Shown here piece after piece: positions 41,860 through 52,281 of a stretch of 64,000 bases of DNA. This DNA comes from Trifolium pratense (lineage: Eukaryota; Streptophyta; Magnoliopsida; Fabales; Fabaceae). The notes below the pieces were generated by a model, which did not search any database, was not told the origin of the DNA, and saw only the letters and a program-made list of their open reading frames with translations. Made by a program: the position numbers and the translations under genes. The stretch's first letter is position 1. Every line of letters begins with the position of its first letter. The stretch lies in contig NC_060060.1 in NCBI RefSeq assembly GCF_020283565.1, forward strand, positions 49,464,015 to 49,528,014. Direction: 5' to 3'.

Positions 41860-42110
41860 GAGGATATTTGAGAGGAGCGACTATATAGGGCACACATTTT
41901 TTAGGATACACACATTTTTTTACTTAGTGTTTGTGTATGTGCGCGTGTACTCGCATGTGTGTGCGTACGTTAATATTTGAAGAATTAAAAGTTGTCAAAA
42001 AGATTTTAAGAGTTGAATCTATTTGGTGTGAACTTTTCGATATATAATCTTTAAACTTTTTTCATACTATATATTTATTATTATATGACAGTTTTAACAG
42101 TTTTTGAGTT
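41860..42110. repeat. dispersed repeat, second copy at about 43885-44200
   Basis: Both copies run through 'gagaggagcgactatatagg', a GT-rich patch, 'agattttaagagttgaatct', 'atttggtgtgaa' and 'ataatctttaaa' in the same order and strand. They flank the tandem block at 42349-43475. Confidence 0.65.
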
Positions 42111-42348
42111 TTAAAAAAAAACAGTTTTATTAGCATTGTAGAAACTAATATTGTTATTAATAATTATTTTTTACGAGAACTATTAATTAATAATTTAAAA
42201 GCATTGCTTCTGCAAATAAGCCGAATCAATAACATATTTAAAGGTAAATCTAACCATAAGACGAGAAATAGATGAAAATATATATCCTAAGAAAATAACA
42301 GTATTATACATACATCTATTAATCTAGAATATTTACCCTACAATTGAG

Positions 42349-43475
42349 GCACGCCTCACACTTTAATACGACATTGGACATACATTCCTCACAGAATATA
42401 AGTTCACATGGTAAGACGGTGTTGTGAATTCTTTAATATCACACCAATAATCTTGATGTGTGAAGCAAATCGAATAAGCAATCAAAACGTGGAAATATCA
42501 ATAATAATCACGAACAAAAGATAAACGATAAAACCGTAAAGAACACGAAGCAAATGTTTACCTAGTTCAGTCAAAACCAACCTACTCTGGGGGAGAGAGA
42601 CTCTCTGTTCCACTATCGATAGAAAACTTGATTACAACGAGATACAATACAAGAGTTGCAAGAATTAGACTTCAACTCTAATTCTACCTTTTTCCCAAAT
42701 CTCTTCCCGTGACCAAGAGATTTCAATCAATGAGTGATTACAAGATGAGAGAATTGAGTTCCCAACCCCTAGATAACACCCAAGAGAAACCCTCTATGTA
42801 TCTAGCCTCTATGTTGGTTCAAAACCCTAAAAAAATCACCCTCTCTCTCTATTATGGCTGAAAACATGAAACAGGGGATATATATAATCCTGTTCCAAGC
42901 CTGGTGCAGCCAGCAGGGAAAAAAGGCAATCCTACAAAAATAATTGAGCTTGGCGCAGGGGTTGCTAAGCCTGGGGCAGCCCCAAAACCTGTTTTTCTGC
43001 TTTTCTTGCTCAATTCAAAGGCAATAACCAACAGGCGAAATATGTTTGTGTGTTTAAAAAATCTTGCAAACACACTACATATTCCGTCTGACCAAATTGA
43101 GGAGGGTCAGAAGTGTCATATATTGACACTCTTACCCTCTCTCGTTGAGTCGCATAACGTACTTGACGAGCGATATTTCGTGCTCTACAATCCCAACATT
43201 CTCTAATAATACTAACTATATGTATCCTATTAAAAATATAACGCCTTGCACTTTAATACGATATCGGACATGCATTCCTCGCAGAATATATGTCCACATG
43301 GTAAGGCGGAATATTTTGTGTGTTTACAAAATCTTGCAAACACACCACACATTCCGTCTGACCAAATTGAGGAGGGTCAAAAGTATCATATATTGACAGT
43401 CTTAGCCTCTCTTGTCGAGCCGCATAACGTACTTGACGAACGATATTTCTTGCTCTACAATCCCAACTACTAAAA
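42349..43475. repeat. two tandem copies of an unknown repeat, the first split by a solo LTR
   Basis: Copy B (43242-43475) is intact. Copy A is 42349-42419 plus 43034-43205. Both contain 'cactttaatacga', 'cattcctc(a/g)cagaatat', 'ttccgtctgaccaaattgag' and 'cgcataacgtacttgacga'. Short open frames in both copies are similar (HIPSDQIEEGQK) but match no domain I know. Confidence 0.75.
42415..43038. mobile_element. solo LTR, 614 bp
   Basis: The insert 42420-43033 starts 'tgttgtgaattc' and ends 'aataaccaaca' (TGTTG...CAACA). It is flanked by 'gacgg' (42415-42419) and 'ggcga' (43034-43038). Copy B of the host repeat has 'ggcgg' at this place, so each flank differs from it by one base, consistent with a decayed 5-bp duplication. 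No internal retrotransposon domain, so this is a recombined solo LTR. Confidence 0.75.
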
Positions 43476-43663
43476 ATATTAATGCTACAACTCCCAAAAG
43501 CTCAAATAACCCGTATGCTATTCTTTCACCTAAAGAATCACTGATATCCATGAAGTCCATAGACTTGTGCTTTTGCTTTTCCTCTCATGCACAATTGAAA
43601 TTTCAAGTGTATTAGATAACAATATAGATCAATTACAAAATATATTACCAACTCTAAATGTCA

Positions 43664-43884
43664 GGGGCGGAGCCACCGTCCGGCTAGCCAGGGCACGTGC
43701 CCGGGCTCCGCCAAACACAATTTTTTTTTATATACCTGGTCTATACCTCTCGTTGAGGTATTTTCCCAACAGCCATAAGTCAACTCCTGGCGGTGGCTCC
43801 CGCCACGGATCTCACCACAACTCCGATGATAACACCTATATTGAGGTGTCTGGAAGAGTGGGAGGAAAGCAAAAGGGTTACAGA
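43664..43884. repeat. GC-richer repeat starting 'ggggcggagccacc'
   Basis: The segment holds 'ggggcggagccaccgtcc', 'gggcacgtgcccgggctcc' and 'ggcggtggctcccgcc'. This word set is typical of a common plant transposon family, but the ends could not be fixed. Overlapping short frames on both strands are by-products. Confidence 0.4.
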
Positions 43885-44200
43885 TGGTGTTCGAGAGAAG
43901 CGACTGCATAGGGCACTAATTTTTAGGAACCCATTTTATTTTTATTACTTAGTATGTGTGTATGTGTATGCGCAATCGCATGTGCATGAGTGTGTACATT
44001 TGGGATAAAATAAATATATTATATAATTAATATAATTAAATTTTAAAATAGAATTAGACTGTTATTATAATCTTGATAGTGAAATTTATTTGAATTAAAA
44101 GTTATCAGAGAGATTTTAAGGGTTGGATCTATTTGGTGTGAATTTTCCGATATTGATATAATCTTTAAATTTTTTTTTTCATATTATATTTATAAGGATT

Positions 44201-44984
44201 TTTATCAGGTTCAAATTTGTACATGTTAATAAATTCAAAATAGTAAGTTTATATTAGAACTTTTGCATTTTATATATTTATAATTTTTTGGCTAAACTTT
44301 ACTTAATTTCCTCACGGAAGAACTCTAGACTACTATAACTCCCTTCCTCTATGAAGCTAAAAAGTGGTTTTTTGCTTATAATAGTAACCAGATGGAGTAA
44401 TGTAATATAAGATTGAAAGTTATAAAAACCTGATATTCAAATAAACATTTCTCAATAGTAATTATCTTTCGAAGAAAAGTTGTAGGCAACAATGTACAAA
44501 GATTCTTAGAAATAGTGTTTTAATCACTATATTATGGTGAATAATGTAATGTTCTTATTTTAAAATTAACTTTTAATCTCACAAAAGTATAGACTTTATT
44601 CTTAAAGTGGACATTTTGGTACTGATTTTTGAAACAGTTGATATTCCTTCTCTCTTCTTGTCTTTTTTATGCTAAGATGTTAACTAACCTTGTAAACTTT
44701 AACCTTTTGGTATAGTATTTTGGTAGATTTGAATTTTTGTGTGTGATAATGTGATAAATTGATAATGATTACATGTTAATCAATTATTCTATCACTCCAC
44801 TAGGATTGTATAGGACAATGATTTCATATTAATCCATTTTCTATAAAAACTTGGCCGTAGATTTCAAGATCTAGTATGTTTTGCTTGTCATGTAATTAGC
44901 CTTACCTACCCTTCCAAAAAGAGTTACTTTAATATGTTAAAAAAAACATTATTACGTCTAATGTGTACAATTAAATTAGTTTTG

Positions 44985-45033
<49 letters not shown>

Positions 45034-45124
45034 AATTTATTTTTCACCACATTGGATTAATAATTTTCATTACATCTCATTTAATTTATTGGTAAGATTT
45101 GTTAAATATATAATTGCATGCTAT
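44201..45124. other. intergenic, no gene; (TA)n at 44989-45028
   Basis: AT-rich with a 40-bp TA microsatellite. Nothing else recognised. Confidence 0.5.
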
Positions 45125-45603
45125 AGTAGAAACTCTTTAGATTAATATTTCGTAAATTAATAAACTCTCTAAAATAATAAATTTGTCCGGTCCCAACTTT
45201 TCGATCACAAGAAAATCATAAATTAATAATTCATATAAATTGAAAAAAATATATTACACTCTATTGAAATATGATTCAATAGTTTAAGAATACATTGAAC
45301 ATTGTACCAAAAAAAAGAAAGAATACATTGAACACATTTGTTCCTCTTGTTTACATTTACTGTACTTCAAAAGTCATTATTGATTTTCAATGCATATGAA
45401 CTCAATAATTACTAATTTATGTTGAGTCACAAGGTTCACATTCTAAAAGGCATAGACTAATTTGTCTTTTTGTTTGGTATGTACATTATAATTACTTAAA
45501 AACTCTTTAAATTAATAATTATTAATTTATCGATAAATTAATAACTCTCTAAATTAATAAATTTCTCCGATCCTCACATTATTAATTTAAAGAGTTTCTA
45601 CTA
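45125..45603. mobile_element. pogo/Emigrant-like MITE, about 478 bp
   Basis: Terminal inverted repeats: 'agtagaaactctttagatta' at the left and 'taatttaaagagtttctact' at the right, with TA at the borders. Internal 'ctctctaaattaataaattt' and 'tccg(g/a)tcc' words match the plant pogo-like (Emigrant/Lemi) MITE pattern as I remember it. A micro-insertion (45286-45334) lies inside. Confidence 0.65.
45286..45334 (+). mobile_element. tail-only micro-insertion (17 bp) with perfect 16-bp direct repeats
   Basis: 'aagaatacattgaaca' at 45286-45301 and 45319-45334 flanks 'ttgtacc' plus A8 and 'ga', the 'gtacc-A(n)' class. It is nested in the pogo-like MITE. Confidence 0.65.
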
Positions 45604-46219
45604 TATAAAAGGGAAGTACAATTGAAGCGGGAACGGAACTTCTCCCGTGTGATTTTTACAGGAGGGGATAATATTTTTATCTCGTCCGTTCAATACTTTT
45701 TTAGTAGCATTGCCACTTTGCAACAAAAAACAATAATGTAACTGAGATTTAACTTGACATACTGTGCACGGGAGAGGATCTAGAACCACACCCCTAGCTG
45801 TATTCTAGACCAACTTTCATATTAAGGTTTTATATTAACCCCCCTAACGTACAAAATAAAGCAATGTACATTTTTTTTTGGGTACATGCAATGTACATTT
45901 AACAAATAAAGCAATGTACATTTAACAAATGAAGTAATAATGTAAAAGTATATAGTTAAGGGAATATATGTCGGGAAAGGAATTATAATTTATAGGTTTG
46001 ATTTAGACATATAATTCTCACATGGTAAATGTTGCATTAATTTATTTACATAATATTTTGGTGATTTATGTTTTATGATTATGAGGATGAGGATATATCA
46101 ATATCTCGTTCTTGACTTTGCCAACAATTAATAATGCTTCTGGTGCTAATATAAATCCATTATTTTTAACTTTTTTTACCACCACCGATCTACTAGATCG
46201 TTTAATCTGGTTCGGGAGT
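45604..46219. other. intergenic, no gene; micro-insertion at 45861-45900
   Basis: 45613-45790 has 'gaacttctcccgtg' and 'acgggagaggatct' as partly inverted words, perhaps a MITE remnant. The rest is AT-rich. Confidence 0.4.
45861..45900 (-). mobile_element. tail-only micro-insertion (14 bp) with perfect 13-bp direct repeats
   Basis: 'gcaatgtacattt' at 45861-45873 and 45888-45900 flanks T6 plus 'gggtacat'. A third copy of the 13-mer at 45911-45923 shows an additional plain tandem duplication next to it. Confidence 0.5.
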
Positions 46220-46224
46220 CAGTT

Positions 46225-46335
46225 TGACATCAAATGTTTTTAGCCCCCTCCCGATCGTAGTTGTGACGGATCGAACCATTGTCATCCTTACCAATTGTTC
46301 AGTATCAATCACCACTAAACCAACTAACGATCAGT
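46225..46335 (-). repeat. SINE-like fragment
   Basis: Diverged relative of 18085-18180, with 'tagttgtgacggatcgaacc' and 'caatcaccactaaaccaact'. On the minus strand it reads 'ggttcgatcc', a B-box-like word. Confidence 0.4.
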
Positions 46336-46528
46336 TTGAATCCATTATATTAACTAATGTTCAATTCAAGAACAAAAATATCACGATATATTACAAACAT
46401 GTGTCCAGACGAGTTATATATAATGACACACGAATAAAACTAATATGTCAATTTTTTTTTTTGTGTGATATGGATATTCTCTGTGCGCAACTGCAGAAAT
46501 CAATTTTTGTGGGATACAAATGTATGAT

Positions 46529-46577
46529 AAACTTTCGTTATAAGCTCCTTCAAAAAAAAAAAAACTTTCGTTATAAG
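46529..46577 (+). mobile_element. tail-only micro-insertion (17 bp) with perfect 16-bp direct repeats; empty site in paralogue
   Basis: 'aaactttcgttataag' at 46529-46544 and 46562-46577 flanks 'ctccttc' plus A10. In the related repeat at 25050-25080 ('caaactcccataagagtttt') the segment occurs once with no A run. Confidence 0.65.
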
Positions 46578-46815
46578 TTTTAGCATTGCTGCATGTTTAG
46601 GTCAAAAATCAAACCTAAAACTTTGTTTAAATTAGAAGAGACTTGCATCATCTCATTTAAGTGTTCTTGGGTGTAGTGAAGTCAATTTCAATTTAAAGGG
46701 AAAGAAAAAAAACTTAACAATTAAATTATCAAATTAAATATTAACTACGGTTGTTATTTTACTGCATATATACATACACTTGATATGTATAGGAAGCTAA
46801 CTTTAAGTACAAGTC

Positions 46816-46865
46816 ATATATGCAATTTCTTTTTTTTTTTTGGTACATTTATATATGCAATTTCT
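46816..46865 (-). mobile_element. tail-only micro-insertion (20 bp) with perfect 15-bp direct repeats
   Basis: 'atatatgcaatttct' at 46816-46830 and 46851-46865 flanks T11 plus 'ggtacattt', i.e. 'aaatgtacc' plus A11 on the minus strand. Confidence 0.65.
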
Positions 46866-47701
46866 ATCACATGGTGTGTCACTTTTGCTGCTCCCACTTA
46901 ATGTATGACCCTACAAACTTTGCCAAAACTAATCCTCTCTACATGCAATCTCTTTATTTTTTTTCTCATTCTGTCTTTACTGTTTATCCCACTAATCTAT
47001 GGCATAATTGGCTCTTGTATAAGTGGCCCCAAAATATTAAGAGAATCAGTAAAACAATAGGAAAAAATAAAGTATAATTATAATGTACTAAAAGTTTATT
47101 ACCCTAAAATTTTAAGAAATTACATTGATTAAAAAGTGAAGATGGGTCCTAGCATTATTAGAAAGATAGAGACTATTACATAAAATAGGAGTTTTAATTG
47201 GTATAAAAATAAAGGGGAAGGTAACAATTGAAGAATAACTTATATAATGACACCAATCAGCAAGATATTTAGTACTCAATTGGACTACACTACTTTGGGA
47301 AAGTGACTAGCAATTAATCATTCACACTTGAAAGCTAATGAAATGTCTTCATAATATTTATTTTAATTTTTCTTTTTTCCTTAAAGAAATTAAAGGGATT
47401 CAAGCTCAAAGTTAATACATTTTAGCAAAAATACATTAGTTCGAATGAAACTGCATCTAAATTTTTTAAGCGAGGTCTCAAATTCGAATATTGTGTCTTA
47501 GAGAAAATGTGGTTGAAAAGAAAAACTCAATTAAAGATATTCCAGTCAGATTTCTCGATATAGATTAATTAGTCATCAAAAAGAAATATGAATACTTCGC
47601 ACTAAAAATATGATTAACTAAATTATTTTATTACATTTTAAACTTATTTTTTTAAAATAAGAAAATTTGTTTTCCAAAAAAATAAAATTAAAAGGATAAA
47701 G
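46866..47701. other. intergenic, no gene seen
   Basis: AT-rich sequence. Short frames only, with no similarity that I recognise. Confidence 0.45.
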
Positions 47702-47745
47702 AATCACATGTTTATTTTATTTTTTTGAAAAAAAAATCACATGTT
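47702..47745 (-). mobile_element. probable tail-only micro-insertion (22 bp) with 11-bp direct repeats
   Basis: 'aatcacatgtt' at 47702-47712 and 47735-47745 flanks a T-rich then A-rich 22-mer. Confidence 0.45.
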
Positions 47746-47760
47746 AATTAATAATGAATT

Positions 47761-47819
47761 TTTGTCGTTTTAGTTTTTTTTTTTAATTTTTTATTTTATA
47801 AGATTTGTCGTTTTAGTTT
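47761..47819 (-). mobile_element. tail-only micro-insertion (27 bp) with perfect 16-bp direct repeats
   Basis: 'tttgtcgttttagttt' at 47761-47776 and 47804-47819 flanks a T9 run followed by an AT-only sequence. It lies 16 bases from the previous micro-insertion. Confidence 0.6.
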
Positions 47820-50208
47820 GAACTTAACTCTCATAGAGAAAGAAATTAGTACACCCATCATATCTAGATTTTACCTTACCTTACCTAATAATGCTTATCG
47901 TGTATGATCATTACAAAGCTTTTTTATACTTTTTCTTTCTTGTATTCCTTTAGCTCCATAATTACTACTGTACTCCCAAACATTGCCTACAACTTGCCAC
48001 CAAAACCTATCATTTTTGTACTAAGCTTTGTAGAAAGAAAAAATATTTCTAAATATAATTCTATTGGACCACTTGACCTAATGACATGCCAAAGATTCTT
48101 AGGCATATTGGGTTGTTAATCATATCATTAGTTTGTATTTTTATGCAATAATATATTATGCTTGTCTTTTTTGTTAAGTGTACAATACTCTAGCTAACAA
48201 ATTTTATATTATTTAGATGCATGCACATGTTTATACAGTTTCTCTTTAATATTCACAATTTGTTATGCTAACTTGTTTTACAATTTATTGCAAATCAACT
48301 CCAAGTTGCAAGGGAATTATTTAATAAGGTAGATGATAGATGTCACAAATTTTAATAGAAAGTATGTTTTTTTGGTATTTTGATAAAATACATAGTCTGA
48401 CTCAAAAGCTGCTTGGTTAAATAGTGTTATTGAGGCAATAAACAGAAGGTCCTATTCAATTCTTGATTTTTTCTTTTTATTTCTTTTTTCTCCCAACCAG
48501 AGAAATAGGCTTCTAATAATTTTGATTTCGATCAGAAGGTAAGCAAAGTTTGACTAATTAATAATTATTCAATTAGAATTTAGTTCAACTTATGTGTTTT
48601 TGAACCATGGACGGATTTACAGTCCGGTCAGCTTAGACTTTTGTCCAGATTTTGGTAAAACGTTTTGGTATTTTAGTTGTTAGTTTATGACAAAATTGAG
48701 ATTTTTTAGTTCATAATTGAGATTTTATAATACAAAACTGAGATTTTTGTTTAAAACTAATTAAGAATTTGTCGAAGCTTATAAATTTTCTGTCTCCGCT
48801 ACTAATTTGAACAAATCATTTTTAATTGAAGTTTGTTATCTACTTGAGTTCAGTCACATAATTAATCAAAGATATTCTTTTTGTGATTAGAAATAAGGTA
48901 TTTATTCATTAAAAAAGACAGATATTATCAAATACAACACAAATTTTAGGTAGCTAAAACTAAAAAGGATATTTGTGAAAAAACCTACAACATCCAAGTT
49001 AATTATCAGCATGAAACAACAAAATATATATCTATAAAAAAATTAAAGTAATCGGGATATTCATGCCTCTAAATCTATAGTGTTGATTGTCAAGTCACCA
49101 TTGATTGAATCTATAAAGAGTTGAAGTTGATTTGACAATCTTAACAAAACAAACACTTAGACTGAAACGAAACTACGTCGAATAAGATGATGAACAAAAC
49201 AATGTCATACTTAGACGACGAAATAAAAAAAATATATTCAAATCTATTTAATAACACCTATTTCAATTTATTTATTTATTTATTTAAAAAAAAAGGAAAT
49301 GATGAGAAAATTAAGATTCAAGATAAAAGAAAAAGAGTTTTAGTTTTCGCGCCTCCTGAAATTCATTGATAACCCCTGAAATGATCAAACTAACCCTCTC
49401 GTTTTCTAGGATGCAAGCACTTTTCGCACTCTAAGGACGAGTGAAAATATTTTACAATCAAATTCAACGCTTGCGTCCCACATGAATGTAAATATTATGA
49501 AGAAAAAGAAAAAAAAAATTCGCATTCTAGAAAACAAACTCTTTTTTAGCTGGTTCAACCCCCCGCAACTGCGATCAGGAGGGGGCTGAAGCCACTTGAT
49601 GCCATAACTGACCCTCAAACCAGATTAAACTGGTGGTGTGGTGAAAACAAAAAATAAATAAATAATTTATGGCTTAATAGCAATTGTTGCTATATACGTT
49701 GGCTGCGGAATAAAAGCAATTAATAGGAATTTAAATATCAATTATTTTTGTATGGATACAACGGAAGGGATTATTTTTGTGTGTATAATTTAATTTCTTA
49801 TTTGGTGCATAAGTTTTACTATATATGGACATGTAATTTCTTAATATTAATATAATTTAATTCATAGTATTACTGTCATATAAGATGAAGAGGATAAAAA
49901 AATATTATTTTTGTGAACCAGTTTGCATCCTAGAATGCTGGTTTTTAAATTTTTGCAATTATCCACACTCGCATCCTAAATAGCGAGAGAGGTAAATTTG
50001 GAATATCTGGGTGCGTGCATGTGTCACGGGGAGTGCAAGAAGAAAAACTCAAAGAAATATCCAAAATCACTTGTCTCACTTGATGGGTTGAACTTGAAAA
50101 TAACTGATATGTTTAAAGGGCCTTATACCACCTACACCCCCATAATTGGTTTTCGATTCTCGTGGCTATTGTCCTCTACTAAAGAAGATTCTTTTTCCCG
50201 ATTAAGCA
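47820..50208. other. intergenic, no gene; dispersed repeat copy at about 49060-49330
   Basis: 49060-49330 resembles 23025-23420. 49390-49620 and 49920-49990 share 'gcatcctagaa' type words. Short frames have no recognisable domain. Confidence 0.4.
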
Positions 50209-50407
50209 TTCGTGCCTGAAATTTTCTTATCCCACCAACTCACTTTCTCGCCTACTTCCCTAGCGCGCAAAAACATTCAGAAAATACGTTCCGAACTGTT
50301 TTTCTAGTGTAAAATTTACTCTATAAAAAATTCGGAAAAAGTTTTCCGAATTGCTAGGGGGTAGGAGAGAAAGTGAGTAGGTGGAATGAGAAAATTTCTT
50401 CGTGCCT
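50209..50407. mobile_element. Mutator-like MITE, 181 bp, with perfect 9-bp target duplication
   Basis: The insert 50218-50398 has about 47-bp inverted ends: 'gaaattttcttatcccacc' at the left against '...gtggaatgagaaaatttc' at the right, reaching 'cttccctagc'/'gctagggggtag'. The 9-bp 'ttcgtgcct' at 50209-50217 and 50399-50407 is perfect. The centre has its own 'ttcggaaaa/ttttccgaa' inverted words. Confidence 0.88.
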
Positions 50408-51578
50408 TAGTTGTTTTTCTCTGATTATTGTTCCATCTTTTTTTCTTAAGATATGGGTAGTTTGGAAAGTAATATTGCGGGTGTGGGTAGAGAACCCATA
50501 TATAAATGTGAGTTTCTTAGTGCCTGGTTTGAATTTAAAAAATAACCGCGTGTGACGCACGGGTCGCGGTATTGCCGCGATGTTTTTATGATAGAACGAT
50601 ATTGTCATAGGCAGAAATAATGATTAATGTTATATTACATAATTTAATTTATGTTTTTTATTTTACGATAAATGCAAAAAAATAACATAGTTAATTGTAA
50701 TCGGTTGTTTAATTTCGATTATACTTTTTCTATTAAGATAATTCGAAAAAATATTAGTAGACTAAACTATAATAGGCCGCTTTAATTGTTTTTTCATAAA
50801 ACTACCTTGTAATGCCAAGCACAATTATGGATAATTTTAAGATGGAACCATTTGATATCAGTTCATTTCTCATAAGTAAAGTGAACCATATTAGATCTAA
50901 AGTAAATTGTCAATCATGAACACTTTCATATTATGTGGAGAAAAACACTAAAGAGAAAAGGAAACAATGAAATTCTTCTTCTTACGTAAAAAATTGAATA
51001 AATAGGTTTACAAGAAATAATTAACACAATAATTTCATTTATATTTTAATAATATTATATAAAAAATTAAATATTTAATTTAAAATAAATTTTTTACATT
51101 ATAATTTATAATAACAAACTAAAATATCGAATAAAAATCAATGTACCCGTTTAAACTAGTTTTTACTTAAAAAACATGAACGACTGCTCATGTTAAACAT
51201 TGGAACATAAATCTATGCTACTTTATCATCAGATTTATAATTGCAGACATCAAAGGAAACATACTTAGCAACATAGGGCCTATTAAAATTGATTTATTTG
51301 ATATTACCTACTTGTATAAACACTTGTGATACTGTTTGAGTTATGACAAGTTCATAATTTGTTATAGAAATAACTTATATATAAGTACTTGTGCCATAAG
51401 TACTTAATTAACTTGTTTATCCAAACAATTTGTTAGAGCAAGTATATTAATCATGGAATATTATAGTGGCCTTTCTTATAATTTCATTGTTAGATCTTTC
51501 TCAAGACTATCATTTGATATTGAATATTGATTTTGAAGAGGGTAAATTTATTTTTGTGACTCTAATTTGCTTCACTTG
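50408..51578. other. intergenic; possible Helitron-end hairpin near 50548-50575, no gene
   Basis: 'accgcgtgtgacgcacgggt' at about 50546 resembles the 3' hairpin of plant Helitrons, but no CTRR end follows on either strand. The rest is AT-rich. Confidence 0.35.
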
Positions 51579-52167
51579 TGTACTTACAGCGAAGGACTTG
51601 GGAGGCATTTGATAGAGGCATGGCATTTGCAAATGCCCTAGAAACCTTTGATGTTGGACATAATGAACCCATTTTCATGGTTTTGGTATTGTACGTATGC
51701 TTGTCGTTTTTTACATTATTCCTATGATGGTTAATGAATTTCTGTAAAGGTCGAACCAATTTGGTGTATCCGAGTTCGAACCCTGGCAAGAACATTCCTT
51801 CATATATTTGCATAGGGCATGAGCTTTATAATATTGCATTACTCTTCATTTCAGTTTTTTCCGGTTGAATATCATTTGTTTGGATTACCCTTTTAATCGT
51901 TTTAGTGAATCATATCTTGGTTAGCAAGCATTATCTGTATGGTTTGAATATGTTTTCTCACTTTCCACCATATCTAACTTGGAAGCAATAGCTTTCTCAT
52001 ATTTTCATTTCTGGCATTGGAGTTTGCAGGTGGATCAAGATATAACATTGGACTACTGGAATATGTCACAGACAAAAATGAGAACAAGCAATTTAGTTGT
52101 AGAGACAATACATAGTGCCATTATTTATAGTATAATAACTAGTTTGTGTTCCCATGTAAACTTTTAG

Positions 52168-52281
52168 GTGAAGTCTGTAAGGCAACAAACGAATATGGTT
52201 GTACACTCTCTCGCGAGAGCCGCCATATCTTGGGCTAGTTACCATGGCTTTGAGATTATTCGTCCTTGTATACAACAATGA
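52168..52281 (+). pseudogene. RNase H-like C-terminal fragment of a LINE-type element
   Basis: 37 codons reading VRQQTNMVVHSLARAAISWA and ending at TGA (52279-52281). The pattern 'R(Q)xN xVxHSLARAA' is the end of the RNase H-like domain found at the tail of plant LINE polyproteins and many derived fragments. The upstream 51580-52167 may belong to the same remnant but is not readable as one frame. Confidence 0.6.

Noticed and set aside
43567..44008. Overlapping frames on both strands near 43567-44008
   Set aside because: They lie in GC-richer repeat sequence with inverted words; no consistent coding frame.
50546..50580. Helitron 3' end
   Set aside because: A hairpin-like word is present but there is no CTRR end followed by T at the right distance on either strand.
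51747..51800. tRNA-like or SINE segment around 'gttcgaaccctgg'
   Set aside because: A lone B-box-like palindromic word without A box, tail or target duplication.
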